IMG/VR virus record: IMGVR_UViG_3300044638_004599
Location: 1 to 49,245 of that record
Reading direction: 5' to 3' (one strand)
DNA: 49,245 nucleotides
Source of the DNA: a virus
Part shown: positions 29,231-39,800 of the stretch, in pieces
How the letters are laid out: each line of letters opens with the position of its first letter
Position numbering within the stretch: the first letter of the stretch is position 1
Program-made: the position numbers and the translations under genes
Notes under the pieces: generated by a model
Told to the model about the DNA's origin: nothing
Database searches by the model: none
Seen by the model: only the letters and a program-made list of their open reading frames with translations

Positions 29231-30046
29231 ATGATTGAATATGAACAAACCGATGGATGTGGATCGGTTCGTGTGAAGACAACCGAAGGGTTTGCCGTAT
29301 TAACCTTTGCTTGCTCTAATCCAACACAACCCCTATCACTACAATGTCGAGTCTCGGCGGGATCTTCTTCCCACCTTGCAGGTGTTGTTGTAGAGAATCT
29401 AGTCGAACGATACCACCCTTCGGTGCTTGTGGTGGAAGCAGACAACACTCAGTTGCGATACAAACCAAAGATTGCACAGATGTTCAGGTGTTGGACTCAG
29501 GACTCTCAATCGGTATATGCGGAAGCGTTTTCTTCGCGTGATCTTTTTAATCGCGTGTGCAGTATGTCTGCTGCCATGCAGAAATACGACTTGGTGCGAG
29601 TTCAGAAAGAAGACATTCAATTCTTTAAAAGCCGTGATGTGCTGAAGAAGATTCGTGAGAACACCATGCCATTCGAGTTCTTGTCTATTAAAGAAGAGTG
29701 CGACTACAGCATTAGAAGTTCGTGTGTGAACTGCGTTCGTGATATTGTTTCTGCTGCAACTGCTGCGCTTCCACTGCTAACCGAAAAGAAACAACAGCCG
29801 TTTATTCAAGCAATTGGGCTGTTGGAAGCAAAGCAGCAAGAAGGTGGAAGAGGATTTGATGTAAAGCACTCCTACATACAAGAAGCCGCTAATGCTATTC
29901 TGCTTCCGTGTATTGTGCAATTCGGAAATACCCATCCGTTCACTCAGCGAATATTCGCAGAGTTTTCTAAAACCACATCCAAGTACATTGCTGCGTCTCA
30001 GGAGTTCATGGACACACACGCAGAAATACTTGGCTCTGATTCTTGA
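29231..30046 (+). CDS. hypothetical protein
   Basis: 271 residues starting MIEYEQTDGCGSVRVKTTEG. Beta-rich N-terminal third with LVERYHPSVLVVEADN, then mostly helical. The pattern of an early beta sheet with V-L-V-V-E-A-D hints at an RNase H-like fold, but key acids cannot be fixed by eye. It lies between the bipolar protein and an intergenic promoter. Function unknown. Confidence 0.6.
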   Translation: MIEYEQTDGCGSVRVKTTEGFAVLTFACSNPTQPLSLQCRVSAGSSSHLAGVVVENLVERYHPSVLVVEADNTQLRYKPKIAQMFRCWTQDSQSVYAEAFSSRDLFNRVCSMSAAMQKYDLVRVQKEDIQFFKSRDVLKKIRENTMPFEFLSIKEECDYSIRSSCVNCVRDIVSAATAALPLLTEKKQQPFIQAIGLLEAKQQEGGRGFDVKHSYIQEAANAILLPCIVQFGNTHPFTQRIFAEFSKTTSKYIAASQEFMDTHAEILGSDS

Positions 30047-30070
30047 CTTTGACTATTCACCCTATATACT
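30043..30070 (+). promoter_or_regulatory. sigma70-like promoter
   Basis: TTGACT (30043-30048), 16-nt spacer, TATACT (30065-30070); the next gene starts at 30084 after an AGGAG site. The -35 overlaps the end of the preceding gene. Confidence 0.7.
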
Positions 30071-30083
30071 ACAGGAGACTACT

Positions 30084-30266
30084 ATGAGCAACATGAGAAA
30101 TTATTTGAGTTGGATACAGCAGAATCAGCAGAACAATCCACAGTGGAAGGCTGCACAGCGACAACAGAATCGCAATCAGACTCCCATTACTCCTCCTCCG
30201 CAGCAGAAACGCAATGACGAATTGCCTGAAGGCACGGAGATCATTGAAGAAACACCAGACGAATAA
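30084..30266 (+). CDS. small Gln/Asn/Pro-rich protein
   Basis: 60 residues starting MSNMRNYLSWIQQNQQNNPQ, very rich in Gln, Asn and Pro, and ending acidic (EGTEIIEETPDE). AGGAGACTACT precedes the ATG. Predicted disordered. Placed directly before the nuclease gene; function unknown. Confidence 0.65.
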   Translation: MSNMRNYLSWIQQNQQNNPQWKAAQRQQNRNQTPITPPPQQKRNDELPEGTEIIEETPDE

Positions 30267-30932
30267 ATGAAAACCTTTCATCATGAATTAGTGACGCTAG
30301 ACGAAAATGTAAACAGCGTAGACACAGACGGCGGCAGACGCTATCAGACCCCTGATGGCGTTTTTCCCTCTGTTACCACCGTTACGGGATGGAAGAAGCG
30401 AGCCTTCTTCGCCAAGTGGCGGCGAGAAAACCCCGAAGAATCAAAGAGAGTACTCAGCCGTGGCACGAAACTTCACTCAATTATCGAGTCGTATCTCAAA
30501 AACGATCACAGTTCCGTACAGACGAATGCGGGGACTTGTGAGTCCGACCTATTTTTCGAAATGCAGGAGTCTATCGACCGCATCGGCACGATCCACGCTA
30601 TCGAAGTGCCGCTGTGGTCAAAGCGTGTGGGATTGGCGGGAAGGACGGACTGCATTGGATTTTTTGACGACAAGCCGTCGGTTATCGACTTTAAGTCTTC
30701 CACATATCCGAAAAGCGAAGACGCAATTCAAGACTACTTCATGCAAGCCACGGCGTATTCGCTTATGTGGCAGGATCGCACAGGAGTGGAACTCCGAAAT
30801 ATTGCCATTCTGATTGGTGTGGAACAGGGTGGCTGTCAGGTGTTTACAGCCGATCCACGGGAATATATTGCAGATTTGGCAGATGCAATCAAGTTCTACC
30901 GCTCCGAGCGGAACTCCTATGCTTCTAAATAG
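30267..30932 (+). CDS. PD-(D/E)XK family nuclease
   Basis: 221 residues. The N-terminal part has YQTPDGVFPSVTTVTGW and GTKLHSIIESYL (H70). The core has E113 (AIEVPLW), GLAGRTDCIGFF (D128), the catalytic pair in VIDFKSS (D141, K143) and QATAYSLMW (Q160). This is the exonuclease-like arrangement of phage PD-(D/E)XK proteins (RecB/Cas4-type order H-E-D-DxK-QxxxY), which degrade or trim DNA. It begins right after the preceding stop. Confidence 0.82.
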   Translation: MKTFHHELVTLDENVNSVDTDGGRRYQTPDGVFPSVTTVTGWKKRAFFAKWRRENPEESKRVLSRGTKLHSIIESYLKNDHSSVQTNAGTCESDLFFEMQESIDRIGTIHAIEVPLWSKRVGLAGRTDCIGFFDDKPSVIDFKSSTYPKSEDAIQDYFMQATAYSLMWQDRTGVELRNIAILIGVEQGGCQVFTADPREYIADLADAIKFYRSERNSYASK

Positions 30933-30949
30933 AGAAGCACAGGAGAATT

Positions 30950-32158
30950 ATGAGAGCATTTACCGAACACCTAGTCGAAGCATTTAAAAAATCAAGTGGA
31001 AAGAATGTCCATTTGGAGCATCTTGAGGACGAGATCCTCAACAGCGGCTACGCAGGGTTCGGACGCGCCATAAAGGCTTTACGGGGCGTTGTGGAGGCTC
31101 TCACAGCGAACGCTCCTAGTGCATACGACATCACGGTAAAGTGGGATGGCGCACCCGCCATTATTTGTGGAATCGACCCCCAAAGCGGTCGATTTTTTGT
31201 TGGCACAAAGAGTGTGTTCAATGTGACTCCCAAATTGAACTTTACCAATTCAGATATTGATGCCAACCATCCCGTAGAGGGATTGAACTTAAAACTTAAA
31301 CTTGCGCTAAAGCATTTTTCCAAACTTGGTATTCGTGGTGTGCTGCAAGGCGACATGATGTTCGATGGGGAATCAAAACAGCGGGAACTCATTGACGGCA
31401 AGAGTTACCTTACCTTTCAGCCGAACACAATCAAATACGCCGTGGATCCAAAAAGTGATTTGGGAACACGCATGGCAGCAGCAAAGATTGGCATTGTGTT
31501 CCATACCGCATACGAGGGCGAATCAATCGCCACCATGACTGCACGATTCAATCCCGATATTAGTTACATGAAAAAAGTAAAGGATGTTTGGTTTGATAAC
31601 GCCACAATGAAGTTTGCAAACGGATCAGGACTATTCTCCCCATCGGAACGCAGCACAATTGAAAACTCTATTGCTAGTCTTACCAAGACTGCTGCTGACT
31701 TGCGTGTTGTCTTGAACGGCATTGGCAAGAACGAGGGAGTAAAGATAGAAATCAAGACCTACATCAACGGATTGGTGCGTGGAGGAGTTGCTACTTCTCA
31801 TGCTGATGTGAATCAACTCCTGCAATTCATGCTTGACCGCGCACAAGGCAAACGCAAAGTAGCAAGCACAAAAACTACTCCATCTATTGATTGGGTTCGC
31901 AACAACAGAAACCAACTTGCTCGTGTTTTTGCACTACATAATGCACTGGCTCAGTTGAAACTCACAATTGTTCAGAAGATGGCTTCCATGCAAACAGGCG
32001 TAGGAACCTTTATCAAGGACAAGAGCGGATATCGAGTTACTACTCCTGAAGGATTTGTTGCAATCGACCGCTTGAGCAACAATGCAGTTAAATTGGTAGA
32101 CCGATTGGATTTTTCACGCAGCAATCTGACCACAGAAAAGACTTGGAATAAACCTTGA
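30950..32158 (+). CDS. DUF6267-like protein with ligase-type KxDG motif
   Basis: 402 residues. N-terminus MRAFTEHLVEAFKKSSGKNV (tag-like), then HLEHLEDEILNSGYAGF and ITVKWDGAPAIICG (K64-W-D-G), followed by GTKSVFN and VLQGDMMF. KWDG is the active-site signature of ATP-dependent ligases and other covalent nucleotidyltransferases, and these blocks match the DUF6267-type proteins of marine T4-like phages. An adenylylated-lysine activity is plausible but not shown. AGGAG precedes the ATG. Confidence 0.78.
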   Translation: MRAFTEHLVEAFKKSSGKNVHLEHLEDEILNSGYAGFGRAIKALRGVVEALTANAPSAYDITVKWDGAPAIICGIDPQSGRFFVGTKSVFNVTPKLNFTNSDIDANHPVEGLNLKLKLALKHFSKLGIRGVLQGDMMFDGESKQRELIDGKSYLTFQPNTIKYAVDPKSDLGTRMAAAKIGIVFHTAYEGESIATMTARFNPDISYMKKVKDVWFDNATMKFANGSGLFSPSERSTIENSIASLTKTAADLRVVLNGIGKNEGVKIEIKTYINGLVRGGVATSHADVNQLLQFMLDRAQGKRKVASTKTTPSIDWVRNNRNQLARVFALHNALAQLKLTIVQKMASMQTGVGTFIKDKSGYRVTTPEGFVAIDRLSNNAVKLVDRLDFSRSNLTTEKTWNKP

Positions 32159-32184
32159 CTGGCAGTTGGTGTCTGGTGTAACAA
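32155..32184 (+). promoter_or_regulatory. possible sigma70-like promoter
   Basis: TTGACT (32155-32160) overlaps the end of the KxDG gene; an 18-nt spacer leads to TAACAA (32179-32184), a poor -10. It would serve the nucleotidyltransferase gene. Weak. Confidence 0.4.
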
Positions 32185-32200
32185 TAAAGAGGTGATCACA

Positions 32201-33253
32201 GTGGAAAAAAAAGTTCGGGATATTGTTAAACCCAAGACTAAAGGCAAGTCTATCGTTGTTGCCTTTGGTCGCTTTCAACCCCCCACATCAGGTCACCAAC
32301 TGCTAGTCGATAAGGTCATTAGCACGGCAAAGAGTTTGGGCGCAGAGTACGCTATGTTCAGCAGTCGCACAAACGACCCCAAGAAGAACCCACTCACCCC
32401 CCGACAGAAATTCAAGTACCTGAAGCGGTTCTTTCCTGACGCAAACTTCAAGGACTTGAATACAATCAAGAACCCTGTGGAGATGCTGTACTGGCTTGCC
32501 GAAAAGGGATACGATCATGTACACCTTGTGGGCGGAGAAGATCGTCAAGGAAGTTACGAGGCTTTCAAAGACCTGATGAGTTCCACTCGCAGGAAAGACC
32601 GCCTTAAACTAAAGAGCCTGACGATTGTTGGTGCAGGAAAACGAGACGAGAACGCAACAGGTGTGCAGGGCATGAGCGCGTCCAAACTTCGTGCTGCTGC
32701 TGCCGCAAACGACTTCAAGACTTTCAAGAGCGGAATGCCCCGACAGGCTAATTCCTCTGATGTAAAGGATTTGTACCAAGACCTACAACGGGGTATGAAA
32801 ACGATGATTAAAGAAGGCATTAACTACACAGATATTTACCGTGCCGCCGCAGAGCGACTGCTTGAGAGCGACAAGAAAAAGCGAAGAGCCGATACTCCTG
32901 GTCAAACAGGGGGATTCTCCAAGCACAATAAAATATTTCCCACGCCTCCATGTAAAATGGACGAAGACCTTTCGCGGTGGTTCAAAGAGAAGTGGGTGGA
33001 CATTGGCGGCAAGAAAGACCCCAAGACAGGGGAATACCCCCCATGTGGTCGATCCGACACCTCCAAGGGTAAATACCCTAAATGCCGTCCTGCAAACAAA
33101 GTAAGCAGCAAGACTCCTGAGACGGTGGGAGAGATGACTCCCAAAGAGAGAAAACGCGCTGTAATTCAAAAAAGACGAGTTGAACCAGAAACACAACAAA
33201 GCGGAAAAGGAAACGCCCCCCGCATGACTAGCCACTTGAAATCGTCTAAATAA
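32201..33253 (+). CDS. cytidylyltransferase-like nucleotidyltransferase with C-terminal phage domain
   Basis: 350 residues from GTG 32201 (GAGGTG about 6 nt upstream); an in-frame GTG at 32192 would add three residues. The N-terminal domain has AFGRFQPPTSGH (the HxGH-like nucleotide-binding motif, here TSGH) and GMSASKLRAAA (the ISSTxxR-type motif), as in NadR/NMN adenylyl- and cytidylyltransferases. After a linker, the C-terminal part (WFKEKWVDIGGKKDPKTG, CGRSDTSKGKYPKC) matches a Cys-containing domain (DUF5872-like) common in such phages. The substrate could be NMN or another phosphorylated compound. Confidence 0.78.
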   Translation: MEKKVRDIVKPKTKGKSIVVAFGRFQPPTSGHQLLVDKVISTAKSLGAEYAMFSSRTNDPKKNPLTPRQKFKYLKRFFPDANFKDLNTIKNPVEMLYWLAEKGYDHVHLVGGEDRQGSYEAFKDLMSSTRRKDRLKLKSLTIVGAGKRDENATGVQGMSASKLRAAAAANDFKTFKSGMPRQANSSDVKDLYQDLQRGMKTMIKEGINYTDIYRAAAERLLESDKKKRRADTPGQTGGFSKHNKIFPTPPCKMDEDLSRWFKEKWVDIGGKKDPKTGEYPPCGRSDTSKGKYPKCRPANKVSSKTPETVGEMTPKERKRAVIQKRRVEPETQQSGKGNAPRMTSHLKSSK

Positions 33254-33272
33254 AGAAAAGGGAGACTCTACT

Positions 33273-34718
33273 ATGGACGGAATCGGACACGATAGCGGAA
33301 TCACATCGAAACTCAACACCTTGCTGCGGCTTGGTCTTGTTTCCAAGAACAACATTCGCCGTGCAGCGGTTCTGTTTCAGGATCCCGACAAGGCAATGAA
33401 GAATCCCGCATACCGTATGCTTATGCAGGAAATTCTTGTCGATGTGGTGGATCGTGTTCTGAATAACCGCAACCTGTACACCGCTCTCCGCACTAGTCTG
33501 TCCAAGGAATCAAACATCACCACCGAAAGTGTTGAAGGCGAACGCACAAAGACCCTGCTTCGTAGTGGTCTTGTAAAGAAGAAGGATGTAATCGTGGCTC
33601 GCCGCGCTCTGCAATCTCCTGAGACAGCCGTCAAGATGGGTGCATCCAAAGTGTATCGCGATCTTATGATCGACATGATGGACTCAATGGTAAAGAAGAT
33701 TACAGGATCACCTGTTCTGTTCAACGCTTTCCGCAAGACTCTTGGTGGAGAAACCGTTGAGGAGTCATTCGAAACACCAAACACCGAAAGCATGGATGAG
33801 TTTGGTTTGGTTGAAGCCGCACAGGAACTAATGGAAAAGAACAAGCCAACAAATCCTGAACTGTGGTCACAAGCGAAGTCCAAGGCTCGTAGCAAGTTTG
33901 ATGTGTACCCTTCTGCCTACGCCAACGGTTGGGCTGTTAAGTGGTACAACGAACAAGGCGGCGGTTGGAAAAGTGTGAGCGAAGGCAAAACCTTTTTTGA
34001 TCTTCAGAGTGAACTCAACGAGTACATGACCACCATGAACCGCAAGAGTCCAAAGGAAAATGCTACTGCGCGAGAGAAGGCTCGTAAACTGCGCGATGAA
34101 ATGGAATCCGAAAAGTTGCCAAAGCCAAAGCCAGTGAAAGAAGCCAGTGAGGTTACTGAAATCTATAGAATTACTCCTGCAAGAAGAGCCGCGTTGGACA
34201 AAATTAAGAGTAAAGCAACAAGTGATGCCAATCGTGTTACTGATGAAGATGATTATTCAAGTAAAGGACTTAGGGATTCTAAGATCGCACACGCAAGAAT
34301 GAGAAGAGTTGACTTAATTAAAATGATGGGTAAACCATCAGACAAAAGAACCGCTGAAGAACATCCAGATTTGAAATACAACCCAAAAAATAGTACTTCA
34401 AATCAACTCAAGGATCGAGAATTAAAAGCCGATTTGAAACACGCGAGAAAAATAGAAAGACCTATCGTCAAGAAGAAAGTGAATGAAGCCAGTGAGGTCA
34501 CTGCAAAACTTCAGGGTCTGAAAGCAGACTACGCGAAACACGCAGAAGAACTTCGCAAGCCTATTCCACCTGCTCGTGGATCAACGAATCCAATGGCTCG
34601 TATGGGAAAAGGTAAAAAGATGGAGTGGGCAAAGGATCGGCGCACCAAAGACACCAAGACAAGTCAACGCCGCCGCTCAGGTGATGCAGACTACCGTTCA
34701 ACCACAACAACAGACTAA
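33273..34718 (+). CDS. hypothetical protein with duplicated N-terminal domain
   Basis: 481 residues. Two consecutive related units of about 65 residues (LLRLGLVSKNNIRRAAVLFQ and LLRSGLVKKKDVIVARRALQ, each ending in a FRKTLGGE/RTSLSKE-type segment). These are followed by KFDVYPSAYANGWAVKWYNE, a motif frequent in phage proteins beside DUF5872-type domains, and a long basic, low-complexity tail. Likely virion-associated; no enzymatic motif. Confidence 0.66.
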   Translation: MDGIGHDSGITSKLNTLLRLGLVSKNNIRRAAVLFQDPDKAMKNPAYRMLMQEILVDVVDRVLNNRNLYTALRTSLSKESNITTESVEGERTKTLLRSGLVKKKDVIVARRALQSPETAVKMGASKVYRDLMIDMMDSMVKKITGSPVLFNAFRKTLGGETVEESFETPNTESMDEFGLVEAAQELMEKNKPTNPELWSQAKSKARSKFDVYPSAYANGWAVKWYNEQGGGWKSVSEGKTFFDLQSELNEYMTTMNRKSPKENATAREKARKLRDEMESEKLPKPKPVKEASEVTEIYRITPARRAALDKIKSKATSDANRVTDEDDYSSKGLRDSKIAHARMRRVDLIKMMGKPSDKRTAEEHPDLKYNPKNSTSNQLKDRELKADLKHARKIERPIVKKKVNEASEVTAKLQGLKADYAKHAEELRKPIPPARGSTNPMARMGKGKKMEWAKDRRTKDTKTSQRRRSGDADYRSTTTTD

Positions 34719-34721
34719 ACC

Positions 34722-35999
34722 ATGATCAAGAAAAGCGGAAGCAAATTCGTAGTCACTGATTCTACAGGTTCCAAGATTCTAGGAACCCACCCATCCAAAG
34801 AGAAGGCACAGAAGCAACTGGCTGCCATCGAAATTTCAAAGGCAAAGCACATGAAAGAAACCAAGCAATTCAAAGCGTTCCGCAACACACTCAACGAGAG
34901 CGAATACAAGGAAACCCTTACAGGCTATCCTAATCGTTCGCTTGATACTGATGTTGGCGCATTCAAGTTCAACGCACAGTTCATTGCCAACGCCAATGCC
35001 ATGCTTAATGCTCTTTCAAAGTACTCGTACTTGAATACCACCGATGCACTGGTGAAGATTCGTGCACGGCTCAATGTGCTGCTGCTTGACTTTCCGTGGA
35101 CACCACGCGTGTGGTCAGGATACGCACAGGTTCCACCTTCGGCACCAGGAGAAAACAATGCTGTGGTTGGTGTGTTTACTCTTCCGCTGACACGCTTTGG
35201 TCGTGTTGATGGATACGATGCACTGACTGGCGGCATTCGCTTTGATGGTCGCGCTGGCAGTCAAGACGGATTCCAAGAGTTCACGCTTACCGTTAAGGTT
35301 GAATTGGGCGATGATTCCATGTACCGTGTAACCGCTTTTGTTTCACCAAAGGAAGAGCCTGTGATGGCTGAAGAAGGCGTGGAAGTGAAGGAAGGCGCAG
35401 AGCAGATTGACGAGTTGAGCAAGGCGACCAAGGACGCGTATGTTGCCAAGCGTGGATCACAACTGTCGTCCATGAAGTACGGTTCCGACAAGAACTACAA
35501 TTCGCTCACGGGCAAAAAGCAAGCCAATGCTGTGAAGGGCATCAAGACGGCTATGGGTGTCAAGGAAGAACTCGTTGGCGGTCAGAAGAAACTTGATGCA
35601 AACAAGAACAAGCGTCTCGATTCACAAGACTTCAAACTGCTTCGATCAAAGAAGTCTGTAAAGGAAGAACTTGTTGGCGGTCAGAAGAAACTTGATGCAA
35701 ACAAGAACAAGCGGCTTGACTCGCAAGACTTCAAGATGCTTCGCTCCAAGAAGTCTGTAAAGGAAGATGTAACCACAGAATTCACCACAGGTCTTCCAAT
35801 CATGGATCCTGCTCTTGGATCAAACATTGCTGATCAAAGCGGCAAGGGAACCAAGCGCATCAAGAAGGTTGTGGATGAAGCCGCAAAGACCCCAAAGAAG
35901 ACTATGAAGAAGCGGACTACACTACCAGGTGGAGCAGAACAAAGTGCTAAAAGTCATGCAATTAAAGACAGACTAAACAAGTACGGTATGCGCTGGTAA
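34722..35999 (+). CDS. hypothetical protein with tandem EF-hand-like repeats
   Basis: 425 residues. Residues 1-45 look like a small domain (GSKILGTHPSKEKAQKQL). A tag-like KQFKAFRNTLNESE follows, then a beta-rich domain, IDELSKATKDAYVAKRG (frequent in phage virion-gene clusters), and two identical-looking 33-residue repeats with the EF-hand-type loop DANKNKRLDSQDF. Calcium binding is inferred. A basic C-terminus ends KYGMRW. Possibly head-packaged or scaffold-related. Confidence 0.66.
   Translation: MIKKSGSKFVVTDSTGSKILGTHPSKEKAQKQLAAIEISKAKHMKETKQFKAFRNTLNESEYKETLTGYPNRSLDTDVGAFKFNAQFIANANAMLNALSKYSYLNTTDALVKIRARLNVLLLDFPWTPRVWSGYAQVPPSAPGENNAVVGVFTLPLTRFGRVDGYDALTGGIRFDGRAGSQDGFQEFTLTVKVELGDDSMYRVTAFVSPKEEPVMAEEGVEVKEGAEQIDELSKATKDAYVAKRGSQLSSMKYGSDKNYNSLTGKKQANAVKGIKTAMGVKEELVGGQKKLDANKNKRLDSQDFKLLRSKKSVKEELVGGQKKLDANKNKRLDSQDFKMLRSKKSVKEDVTTEFTTGLPIMDPALGSNIADQSGKGTKRIKKVVDEAAKTPKKTMKKRTTLPGGAEQSAKSHAIKDRLNKYGMRW
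35562..35759 (+). repeat. two 99-bp tandem repeats inside the EF-hand-like gene
   Basis: Units 35562-35660 and 35661-35759 encode KEELVGGQKKLDANKNKRLD... with only synonymous or conservative changes, so the protein repeat has been kept while DNA has diverged slightly. Confidence 0.9.
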
Positions 36000-36014
36000 G
36001 CGAATACTTTTATC

Positions 36015-36398
36015 ATGGACATTAATATATTGACCAAAGACAACTTCTCTCTCTATGCAATGGGAAACTACACCAATCCTGATTGCATGGGGATGGATGA
36101 ATTCTTGGAAGATATTTCAAAAATCAAATATGTAAAGCGGTTGCTGAAGCGGTATAACCGCTGCGGCACTTTGCGAACCATTCTTCTCCTGAACCATATC
36201 ATGGTGCTTGGGAATGTGTTTGGTCGTGCGGCAGCGTCTCGTATGCTGTTTCACAAATTGGAAGCGGACATCTACCCTGCACTCAAAACCGTTCTCATGT
36301 ATTTGGAATACATAGATGAGCGGATGATTTTTGACGGCATCGTAGTCTCGGACATCCCAATGGACGGCAAACTAGCACAGATTCTGAGGCAATTGTAA
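36015..36398 (+). CDS. conserved phage protein (FG-x-x-A-A/KRLL type)
   Basis: 127 residues starting MDINILTKDNFSLYAMGNY. It contains KYVKRLLKRYNRCGTLRTIL and LNHIMVLGNVFGRAAASRML, a strongly conserved helical protein pattern remembered from marine T4-like phages (DUF7207-like). Function unassigned. It overlaps the next gene by 1 nt, just before the fibre genes. Confidence 0.72.
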   Translation: MDINILTKDNFSLYAMGNYTNPDCMGMDEFLEDISKIKYVKRLLKRYNRCGTLRTILLLNHIMVLGNVFGRAAASRMLFHKLEADIYPALKTVLMYLEYIDERMIFDGIVVSDIPMDGKLAQILRQL

Positions 36399-36847
36399 TG
36401 GCAAACTCACCGCAACTTCCATTCTTTGCACACAACAGCACCGTTAAGGCGTGGTGCCATACGGCTGTGTCTGGTACTGCTATAACCTCGTTTACCACCA
36501 ACAAGTGGGATAATTTAATTTTTGTAGACGGATACAACCTTCGTTTGGATCCGTCTAACTATGCTGGTGGTAGTTCAATAGATGGTAGAGCACTCAAGTT
36601 TTCTTTTATTACTCCCATGCAGGACACCAAATATAAAATTTTTATACAGCCTGGAGTTTCGCGACCTGCACCTACTACAGTATATGCTCATGCACTAAAC
36701 TCAACTCAATTTCCAAAACTAACCACTTCATTTTGGATACGAGTGGGTATTAGTACTCTAACTGGTCCAAATGGTAATAGAGTTCTTGCCGTACCATTCA
36801 CCACACTCCAGTTTACGACAAATCAAATAAGGGTGGTGGTACTATGA
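36398..36847 (+). CDS. putative fibre/baseplate-associated structural protein
   Basis: 149 residues, beta-rich, with FSFITPMQDTKYKIFIQPG, similar to a repeat in the next protein (VSFVTPMTSNTYCTI). ATGA overlap with the 1,446-residue fibre gene suggests co-translation and joint assembly. No catalytic motif. Confidence 0.65.
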   Translation: MANSPQLPFFAHNSTVKAWCHTAVSGTAITSFTTNKWDNLIFVDGYNLRLDPSNYAGGSSIDGRALKFSFITPMQDTKYKIFIQPGVSRPAPTTVYAHALNSTQFPKLTTSFWIRVGISTLTGPNGNRVLAVPFTTLQFTTNQIRVVVL

Positions 36848-39800
36848 CTTCTTCTCGTTCGGCAGCACAAATTACTTCTTCTACTACTACTGTTCCCACC
36901 TGTGATGCGTGGATCAATATGCAGTACGACACGGACAAGGCTCCCACGGTGAACGATGGTTACGGTATTTTGGGAACCCATCGAGTAAGTGCAGGACTGT
37001 ACGGGATTTCATTTTCCAATCCCGAACAGTTTGGTAGTGGCTCGTATGTTTCGATTTGTACACCCGAAATAGGTTACGATACAGAATACAGACCGCAGAC
37101 CATAGAACCCGTAGCATTAGGAGTTATTACCGCCACTGGCAAGTCCGCAGGAATACGAGTAGTAAACTTTGAATACAAGGATGGATTTCATCCAAGTGGC
37201 GGAACTGCCAGTATAGGAGACTCAAGCCCACAGTATGCAGTTCGTTCTAATGTGGCAGTGTTTTCGTTTGCAACCGAAAGTGATTTGCGTATTCCAGAAG
37301 TTGGAAATTGGATACAAGACAGCAAATTTACTGCCTCTACTCCTAGCGAAGTACCAGGTCCAATAGGAATACCCACTTCAGTAAAGATTGTCCAAAGCAT
37401 TGCTGCCCCCAACAATTCCTCTTTCTTTTCACTGCCAGTTGCTGTTACTCCTGCTTGGTTCGCAGGAAAACCGTGGACATTTAGCATTTTTATAAAGGGA
37501 GAGTTGGGTGGAGAGCAGATATTCATTAGAAATGCCACCAATGTCAAAACAATGATCACACTTACCAATACTTGGAAACGATATTCTGTCACTAGTAATG
37601 CTCCAGTTAATGCACTTACTCTGGTACCAATACAAATTGGGCTACAAGACAACACAGTGAGTGGATTGGGATTCATATCCACATCCACTTCTGCCACATA
37701 CTATGTTCAGGCAGCACAACTAGAACCAGGAAGTCTAATGACGGAGTTTGTTACTACTCCACCTGGAGCACAACCAACTACTTATACTGGTACTAAAGGC
37801 AACCAAGACGCACGCAAGCGGCTTGTGCCTGGTGCGAGAGGCTTTGGCACGGTGGGGAACACCTACTCGTCTTCTCTGTTTAATAAAGCAGACAAGCGCA
37901 AGGCAGTGGCATACGGAACAATTGTGATTCCACCAAACAAAGGTAACAGCAGCACGGTAAGCGCGTACATTGAAAACGGATTCAATGTGAAAGGCGTATC
38001 GGCAGGAGCAAACTCCTTGTTTGATGTTTCGTTTGTGACTCCCATGACATCGAACACCTACTGCACCATACTCACGGGTGAGTACGAGTCCAACACCGAA
38101 ACTAATCTTACTGCGGCAACTCCTGAGTTCTCCCTGTTGCTGATTCGAGCAGGACTAAACAACAAGTACAAAACTACTTCAGGATTCCGTGTTGAATCAC
38201 TAAAGCAAAACCCTGCGGACAACTCGTGGACACAGCAGGGTGTAATCTACCAAAGCGGACTCACCGAGCGCATTCACTTCATGGTGTTTGGTGAAATGCT
38301 GCAAGGGCAGTCGTTCTACTTGAGCAATCCTACAATTAATTCTTTGAGTTCTCCTAGTACATCAGCCGACTATGCAGTGTGGAGTGCAAACTGGATTGAT
38401 ATTGATTACGGAAAGGCTCACACTGGTGTTGGATATGATCTTCCTGGTAATTTTGATAACTATCCACTTGCCAATTCACAATCTGCTGTAGCGGCAGGAA
38501 TACTTTCGGCGGCTCCGCTTGTTATTCCATACGAATCCAGTGCTATAGAAAATAGTTTGCATAAACATCTGGGTGGGTCTGTTGTGTCTGATCGCTTAAA
38601 GTGGAGAATAATTGACCGCCTTAAAAATGTTCCTCCATCCAGACGGTGTTTATATCCACGATTCTTGCCAAATCTTATTCCTGTCATGAACAAAGACGGA
38701 AACTACGAACGAGCATATCATGCTGTGCATCAGTATTGGGCAAACACTACGGACGGAGTAAATTACGGATTGGGATGGACAGGCTACGGTTCCACTGCGG
38801 CAGCAACTACTGCGGTATTTGGTAGAACCATGAGTCCAGACGCACGAACAATTGCTCACGAATATGTTACATACAATAAGTTTGGAGCAGCCTCATCATT
38901 TCCTGGTATTACTCTGTACACAGGAATCACTCTGCAATCTGCACTTGCTGTTGACGACACAGGAATCACAGCATGGGGAGGAGTAGCAGGATTTACTCTG
39001 CAATTCAACGACACCATACACTTTACCTCCACAGAACGATTATATGTTGCTGCGGAAGGTGCAACAGCATTTGCTGGACAGTTCAAGCGAATTCCTCTAG
39101 TAAGCGCGTCAACATTTACAAAAAGTATAGGAGCAGGTTTTACAGTAGAGAGTGCTTTTGTAATACCAGGAGCAACCTTACTAAGCGGAAGAAAAATGCC
39201 TTCTCTGTTCTGTGATGAACAAGCCGCTTATCTTAAAAGTGTAATGGTAGATTTAGTAAACGGTATTTCTGCTGGAGTAATTGGAGATCGTACCGTAGGA
39301 AATATTGTACCAACACCAATCAATTACATTATTGATGATGCCGAAAATTCAGACTATCATACTCTGTATTACTTCGGAGTGGGTGATGGCGTTCCACGAA
39401 AGAGATGGACTAGAGCATCAGGATACACTGGCTACGGTGGTACATTCGGATACAATAATCCTGCTGCCAATCCAAATGGATTCACCCTGTCATTCCTGTA
39501 CGATGATCTTGGAGTTTCCGCAGGGTACACAGGACCAATCAATGCAGTGGATCCCGATCTTCTGAGAGCACTGGCAAACGATCCTCGAATGACCACTTAT
39601 AAGTTCCATCCGTCAGGAATAACCACGGATGCTTCTCATACATTCAATTCTCGTTTCATGGAGATATACAACGGACTCTTATCAACTTTTGGAAAATATA
39701 AAGGTGTAGGATCAACCGTGGGATCTGTTTCTGAAGCAATAGAAATTGCGTATGTTGCTGGTGCTTGTTTCGGTGGAGGCGGAAAATACAAAGACTCACG

